From contig JAMCWX010000049.1 in the NCBI GenBank assembly GCA_023480885.1, positions 1 to 64,000 on the forward strand: a stretch of 64,000 bases of DNA. Direction: 5' to 3'. The first letter of the stretch is position 1. Every line of letters begins with the position of its first letter. The position numbers were made by a program, and so were the translations under genes. A model generated the notes under the pieces. The model was not told where the DNA came from and did no database searches. It saw only the letters and a program-made list of their open reading frames with translations. Origin of the DNA: Chloroflexota bacterium. Its GTDB lineage: Bacteria; Chloroflexota; UBA6077; FW602-bin22; JACPRP01. Positions 59,125-64,000 of the stretch are shown here, in pieces.

Positions 59125-59163
59125 TTTCCTCTCAATGGCGACCAAGAAGGTGCTGTCTTGCGC

Positions 59164-60831
59164 TTAGCTCAATTTATGAAGTTTCTTCCTCGTCCAACCA
59201 TCTTGATGATTGCGCCGCCTTATCGAGACCCCTAGTGGTGCTAAGCGAGATGAGAGCGCCGTTTGCACCAACTGGAAGTCACGTACGCCACACAACGGCA
59301 GAAGCACCAGGTACATGGCAACGGACACAGAGGACGCCACTGCGATACGTCCCCAGACAAGCCATAACCCCTTCGAGAACGGAATGTATTCAGTGGCGGT
59401 AAACAGCAGCCAGGCGACAGTCACAAGAATGCCGGACAGGAACACTATCTTTGCAATTATCGCGGCACCTGCGCTAGCATCTTCCCATCCCACGATCCCT
59501 CCAAGCAGCCAGATTGCCAGCACAGCGCCCCCAATCGCGCCAACAGAAGCAGCCACAGCTAGGCCTGCCAGGCCCATAGGCCGCACTAGCAGCCAGTCGA
59601 GGGCGATATTGAGACCTACACCCCAGGCAGTGACAATTACGAGTGGTCGAACCTGTTGTAACGCATAGAAAGCAAAGGTAATAATTCGACCTGAGCCCCA
59701 CACAAGGATGGCCACGGCCAGAAACGGATAGACGGCCGCGACCCGCTCGGTGTCCTGCGACGTGAACGCCCCCCGCTCGAGCACGATCGCGATGGCAGGT
59801 GTGCGAAACACCACGCTCAGTCCGATCACAGGGAACAACACCAGCGCAATCGTTCGAAGTGCCAAGTAGAAATTGCGACGAAACTCTGCCATTTCACCCC
59901 TGCTCGCCAGGGAGGACATCTCGGGAAATAAGGGAGTGATGAGTGAAAGGGCAAATGTATCAACCAGAACCGTCTCTGCAAGACTGGCATAGTTGTAAAC
60001 GGCAATGCTCCCTGGCTCCAGCCACGACGCAAAGTACCGTGTGGCCATCGTGTTGAGCTGGTTTAGGCCCATCATCACCGACATTCCGGCGAACAACAGA
60101 GCCATTTTCCTTATGGCAGGATGCCGCCAGTGTAGCACCAATTGGTACCGTGCGCCTTTCCCCCGTTGACTAGTAATCTGGATTGCAACTCGTGCGACTG
60201 CCCCCACTACTGCACCCAACGCCAGAGAATAAATACCTATTGATGATATGGATGCGACGGTTATGGCTATCGCAATAAGGGTTGCGAGAAAAACGGCGAT
60301 CATCGGGACGAGAAACGAGCGCTGCGCGTACAAAACGCTTCGCAGCACCTCTGCCAGTCCAATGAGCAAAGTAGTCACGGCCAACATTCTGATCAGTGCA
60401 CTTGCCATCTCCTGGTATTCGGATGTCATACCGGGCGCAATCGCAGTCACGATGGTTGGAGCAAACAAGCACGAGGCCAAAGACACCGATCCTAACAAGA
60501 GTACTGTAATGTTCGCAAGAGAGCTGGTCATAGCCCACGCTTCACGCTCATCCCCACCACCTAGCTGTTCGACCAAGACAGGCACGAAGACCATGCTGAA
60601 TGAGCCTACCAGGAGCGCGCTGCCCAGAAATCGAGGAATGGAGTCAGCCACTAGGAAGGCGTCAAGCGCGGGTGTTGCACCGAAGAAATATGCCGCCACC
60701 AGATCGCGACCGATCAAAGATGCTTTGGTCAACAACGATAACGGAACTAACATCACAGCCGACTCAAATACACGTTCACGACTGGCGCCCGGCATGTCTA
60801 AACCTACGCTGCTTCTGTCGATTTCCGGCAC
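59164..60831 (-). CDS. MurJ/MOP-type lipid flippase
   Basis: LTKASLIGRDLVAAYFFGATPALDAFLVADSIPRFLGSALLVGSFSMVFVPVLVEQL; ~13 TM. Confidence 0.92.
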   Translation of the reverse strand: MPEIDRSSVGLDMPGASRERVFESAVMLVPLSLLTKASLIGRDLVAAYFFGATPALDAFLVADSIPRFLGSALLVGSFSMVFVPVLVEQLGGGDEREAWAMTSSLANITVLLLGSVSLASCLFAPTIVTAIAPGMTSEYQEMASALIRMLAVTTLLIGLAEVLRSVLYAQRSFLVPMIAVFLATLIAIAITVASISSIGIYSLALGAVVGAVARVAIQITSQRGKGARYQLVLHWRHPAIRKMALLFAGMSVMMGLNQLNTMATRYFASWLEPGSIAVYNYASLAETVLVDTFALSLITPLFPEMSSLASRGEMAEFRRNFYLALRTIALVLFPVIGLSVVFRTPAIAIVLERGAFTSQDTERVAAVYPFLAVAILVWGSGRIITFAFYALQQVRPLVIVTAWGVGLNIALDWLLVRPMGLAGLAVAASVGAIGGAVLAIWLLGGIVGWEDASAGAAIIAKIVFLSGILVTVAWLLFTATEYIPFSKGLWLVWGRIAVASSVSVAMYLVLLPLCGVRDFQLVQTALSSRLAPLGVSIRRRNHQDGWTRKKLHKLS

Positions 60832-62306
60832 TCGTGCGCTAACCGCAAGCCTTGCGCCTCGGATTCCATCCTGGTGATTGCCATTCCCAATCCAGCGACT
60901 ACCCAGAAATGGACAATGTTCAGTTGGTGAGCATAGTTCACGTCAAACAAGCCCCCTGCGAAGAAGCCTACCAGCCCTGCAAGGATGCCGCAGGCGGAAG
61001 CAGCCATCGGACCTCCTGCAAGGCGTTGATAGGCCCACAGCCGCCAGCCCACAAGAAAAGGGAATGCAAAAAACAGAAAAAGGCCAACTGTTCCTGTTTC
61101 GGACCACAACAAGAGCGGGATGTTGTGTACCGCCACCGGGGTAACCAAAGTAATCCCGGTAGTGTCGTACTGGGGAGCAACAAAACGAAAAGTGTTCAGA
61201 CCGACCCCAAAGATGGGATTCGCCTCGATCATGCTCCACGCTACGCCAAATAAGTCTAGCCGCCCGAAGGTGCTAACCTCAGAGAATTCCAGCAAGCGCA
61301 TCTGAACAAGTTCACCGATATCAGTATGCCCCAATATGGCAAGAGCCAACGCTCCCACGACCGAAGTCGCCAGCAAGAAGCCCCGCAGGCTAATCTTTCT
61401 CACAAATACCAAGCCGAAAACAAACACCGCCACACCAAATTGGATCCATCCAGCTCTCGAAAGCGTCATTAGCAGTGCAACGACCCCCAAAATGAGGGCG
61501 CCACCGTGTAGCGCTCGCTGCCGCGGAGGCAGCCGGGAGAGCAAACCTGCTAGAGCCAACGGGAGAACTAGCCCTAGGTAACTGCCAACCGCCTGGTCTG
61601 ATCCTATCGTTCCACCCGGGCGGTTGAATATCTCACCCCTGAACCACACGGTACGATCCTCCATGGGGCCTAAGAGTCCAATACTCTCCTGTGTAAAGAA
61701 CTGGGCAAAAATGATCAAGCTCTGGATAACCAGCCCGGCTGCAAGCGCCAGTTCTATCGTTGCGGTATTGCGCCGGTTTTCCGCCCAATGTCTCACGAAA
61801 ATGTAGAAAAGGTACACCTTCACCATTAAGTATATCTGGAAGATGCTGTGGGATGGCGACACTGAGTAGCTCACAGTCATAGTGCTCCAAGCTAAGAATC
61901 CTAACGGGGCGGCATCCACCAAGTCTATTCGCCAGGACTGCCTTCTCTGCACTGCCCCGCGCATCAGCCAAATGCCGACCGAAGCCAAGAAGAGCAAGTC
62001 GTACACATAAAGCTGAAAGACGTCTGCTGCGCCGCCATGATGCCAGGCTGGCCCCTTAGGAATGTTCATTCCCACTTGCGTCGTCATCGAGAGAACGAAA
62101 ATGAACACTACGGTCTGCAAAGGCTCAGCTGACACAAGCACGATGGCGGCGAGCAGGAGGCAGGCCAAGAGCAACACTTGCCACCTCAAGTCATTCACAA
62201 GCCCGATGCTAACCACGGCTACGCCGACGACCACTTCTACCACTAGAAGTGCCGATATTGGCAAGGCGTTTCTCGCTCCACCTGATATTGCCCCGTACAT
62301 CATCAT
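60804..62306 (-). CDS. O-antigen ligase/polymerase (Wzy_C) family protein
   Basis: YLGLVLPLALAGLLSRLPPRQRALHGGALILGVVALLMTLSRAGWIQF; NPIFGVGLNTFRFVAPQY...VAVHNIPLLLWSETG. Confidence 0.9.
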   Translation of the reverse strand: MMMYGAISGGARNALPISALLVVEVVVGVAVVSIGLVNDLRWQVLLLACLLLAAIVLVSAEPLQTVVFIFVLSMTTQVGMNIPKGPAWHHGGAADVFQLYVYDLLFLASVGIWLMRGAVQRRQSWRIDLVDAAPLGFLAWSTMTVSYSVSPSHSIFQIYLMVKVYLFYIFVRHWAENRRNTATIELALAAGLVIQSLIIFAQFFTQESIGLLGPMEDRTVWFRGEIFNRPGGTIGSDQAVGSYLGLVLPLALAGLLSRLPPRQRALHGGALILGVVALLMTLSRAGWIQFGVAVFVFGLVFVRKISLRGFLLATSVVGALALAILGHTDIGELVQMRLLEFSEVSTFGRLDLFGVAWSMIEANPIFGVGLNTFRFVAPQYDTTGITLVTPVAVHNIPLLLWSETGTVGLFLFFAFPFLVGWRLWAYQRLAGGPMAASACGILAGLVGFFAGGLFDVNYAHQLNIVHFWVVAGLGMAITRMESEAQGLRLAHECRKSTEAA

Positions 62307-62386
62307 CGACTATCCCTGCTTTGCTACGACTATTGTCAGAGCAAGTTTGCGCAAGCTGGTAACAATAATCACGTTGTTCCGCATCC

Positions 62387-63328
62387 TCACCTCAGCGCCA
62401 AAGCAAAGAGGACTTCCGGTATTCTCAGCCTCTTCTCTACAGCCCCCAGCAGTTGTTGGGCGAGCGCAACAAAGTGACCACTTGTGCTGAAAGTGAAGTC
62501 TGTCTCCGGAAACATGGAATAGGGCTTGAAGGCTGGATCGCCTAGATACGAACCAGTAATTTGAACGATGTGGAAGCCCGTTGATATGAGCATTGCGCGA
62601 AGCGTTTGTGCTGAAAACCCGTACAAGTGAATGGGCGGTTTCAAGTAAGTTGTCCATCTATCGCGCTTGCACTTGAAATACAAGTGGCCGACCCTTTTCA
62701 ACAAAGTCTCCTCGTTCGGCACACCCAGCGAGAGAACCCCGCCTGGTCTCAGGAGAGCGAAAGCAGTTGCTAATGTCGCAGACGGATCGCTGAGATGCTC
62801 AAGCACGTGGTGGAGATGCACTGCATCGAAAGACCGATTCTGAAAGCCAGCATCTTCCACCACTCCGCTGAAGACGTGGAGCCCACGTACGTCTCGTGCA
62901 TAGGCAGCCATCGATGGCGCCACCTCTGCGCCAACGGGATACCAGCCTCTCTCTCGCGCAACACTTAGGAAGAGGCCATCCGCGCAACCGATGTCCAAGA
63001 TACGGCTAGGACTGACGTGCCTCTCGATCTGTTCTAGAACAGCTCCAGCCATGGCTGTCTCCAATGCAACTGACTTTGGACCTTCAAATTCGCCAGCATA
63101 ACAACTCGAATACCAACTGTACCAATTCTGGAGTTCTTTCAGATCGAACTTTGGCATAGGGTTTACGTAGATCAATCCACATCGACGACATTTCACAACA
63201 CGAAACCCGTCAAACGGCCATTTCTGCGCAATTCTGCTGCTGAAAGCGTCTCGTATTCCGAGTAGCACAGCATCATTCGAACGACATATGTTGCAGTTTA
63301 CATCGTGAAATCCGCTGAATGCGAACAT
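62387..63328 (-). CDS. Class I SAM-dependent methyltransferase with N-terminal Cys motif
   Basis: CNICRSNDAVLLG...VVKCRRCGLIYVNPMP; RILDIGCADGLFLSVARERGWYPVGAEVAPSMAAYAR; VHLHHVLEHLSDP. Confidence 0.92.
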   Translation of the reverse strand: MFAFSGFHDVNCNICRSNDAVLLGIRDAFSSRIAQKWPFDGFRVVKCRRCGLIYVNPMPKFDLKELQNWYSWYSSCYAGEFEGPKSVALETAMAGAVLEQIERHVSPSRILDIGCADGLFLSVARERGWYPVGAEVAPSMAAYARDVRGLHVFSGVVEDAGFQNRSFDAVHLHHVLEHLSDPSATLATAFALLRPGGVLSLGVPNEETLLKRVGHLYFKCKRDRWTTYLKPPIHLYGFSAQTLRAMLISTGFHIVQITGSYLGDPAFKPYSMFPETDFTFSTSGHFVALAQQLLGAVEKRLRIPEVLFALALR

Positions 63329-63336
63329 TCCAGATT

Positions 63337-63756
63337 TCACCTGTGCCAAGCGCAGTATTTGCACGTGCTGAGAGTATGCACCTTCGTATTGCTGCCCCAA
63401 AGCCGCACTCCAGGCCCGACAAGGACCACAGGTCTCACGATATCTTTCGAGCAAAAGCCACAATCTCTGCGCCCATGCCAAGCCTGTCTGCACCCCACAT
63501 CCAGCAGCGAGCCCTTGGAACAGAAAGAGTTGAGCCGTTTCAGATAGCTGTCATGCCATCTGTTTATTTCCCGTCTGTTGGCGATAACTGGGTCGTGGAC
63601 AGACGAGGAAGAATAGAAGACACTAAGATCTTCCCTGGTCGGCAAATCTCGAACGAAAACTAGGCCGCATGCCAAACACCGCACGATGTCGTAGTATCCT
63701 GTTTCAGGGAAATAATCCACGCTATGAGAGGATCCGCACAGCAAACACTCAGCCAT
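63337..63756 (-). pseudogene. Truncated/frameshifted methyltransferase N-terminus
   Basis: CLLCGSSHSVDYFPETGYYDIVRCLACGLVFVRDLPTRED...GSLLDVGC, then the SAM-binding motif is lost and the ORF runs out. Confidence 0.6.
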
Positions 63757-63770
63757 CCTGGCAATCCACG

Positions 63771-63998
63771 TTAGGGGACACCATTTGTTAGCTCGTTCAG
63801 CAAACGTGTGTATTCTCTTGGATCTGAAGACAACGTTACGGCTTGACCGAACTCGTACGCTGCCCGCTGGCGCTCGCCGTGCCGAGCGTGGATCTGGCCC
63901 AAACGGGCGTGCGCCTCGGCGTTGTTTTGGTTCTGTTCCAAAGCCTGCAGTACAAGGGCCTCGGCTCCATCCAGATCGCCTTCTGCGAGCTTGACCAT
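63771..63998 (-). CDS. TPR-repeat protein, partial at window edge
   Basis: GDLDGAEALVLQALEQNQNNAEAHARLGQIHARHGERQRAAYEFGQAV. Confidence 0.75.
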   Translation of the reverse strand: MVKLAEGDLDGAEALVLQALEQNQNNAEAHARLGQIHARHGERQRAAYEFGQAVTLSSDPREYTRLLNELTNGVP

Positions 63999-64000
63999 GC

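Noticed and set aside
1-64000. CRISPR arrays, prophage genes, transposases or defence systems
   Set aside because: None recognised in the ORF set or by reading intergenic sequence; only small palindromic repeats found.

Overview
The window looks like a chromosomal segment from a Chloroflexota-like bacterium; this assignment is an inference from gene content and repeats. It opens with three minus-strand tRNAs (Gly-TCC, Leu-CAG, Val-CAC). Next is a sulfur-relay/redox locus: an Hdr-like Fe-S protein, a b-type membrane subunit, TusA and DsrE, flanked by a histidine kinase and response regulators and, divergently, a DUF59 protein, an oxidase-like membrane protein and a DUF1858/DUF2249 protein. ilvC follows, preceded by a T-box-like leader. 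Other features up to 27.5 kb are a degraded membrane glycosyltransferase, an HprK-like/nucleotidyltransferase pair, ychF, a giant 2-hydroxyacyl-CoA dehydratase activase-type protein, and a Liv ABC transporter/BKACE/cyclase/GntR catabolic cluster. From about 27.7 kb to the end the window is a very large surface-glycan island. It carries a GDP-heptose pathway, a phosphoglycosyltransferase, many glycosyltransferases, a MurJ-like flippase and two Wzy/WaaL-like ligases. The most unusual part is 47.2-59.1 kb, where six radical-SAM proteins (four with an N-terminal B12-binding-like region and two SPASM-like) are interleaved with glycosyltransferases on one strand. I consider this the best candidate for an undescribed glycan or lipid modification system. 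All product calls come from reading motifs in the translations; no database search was run.
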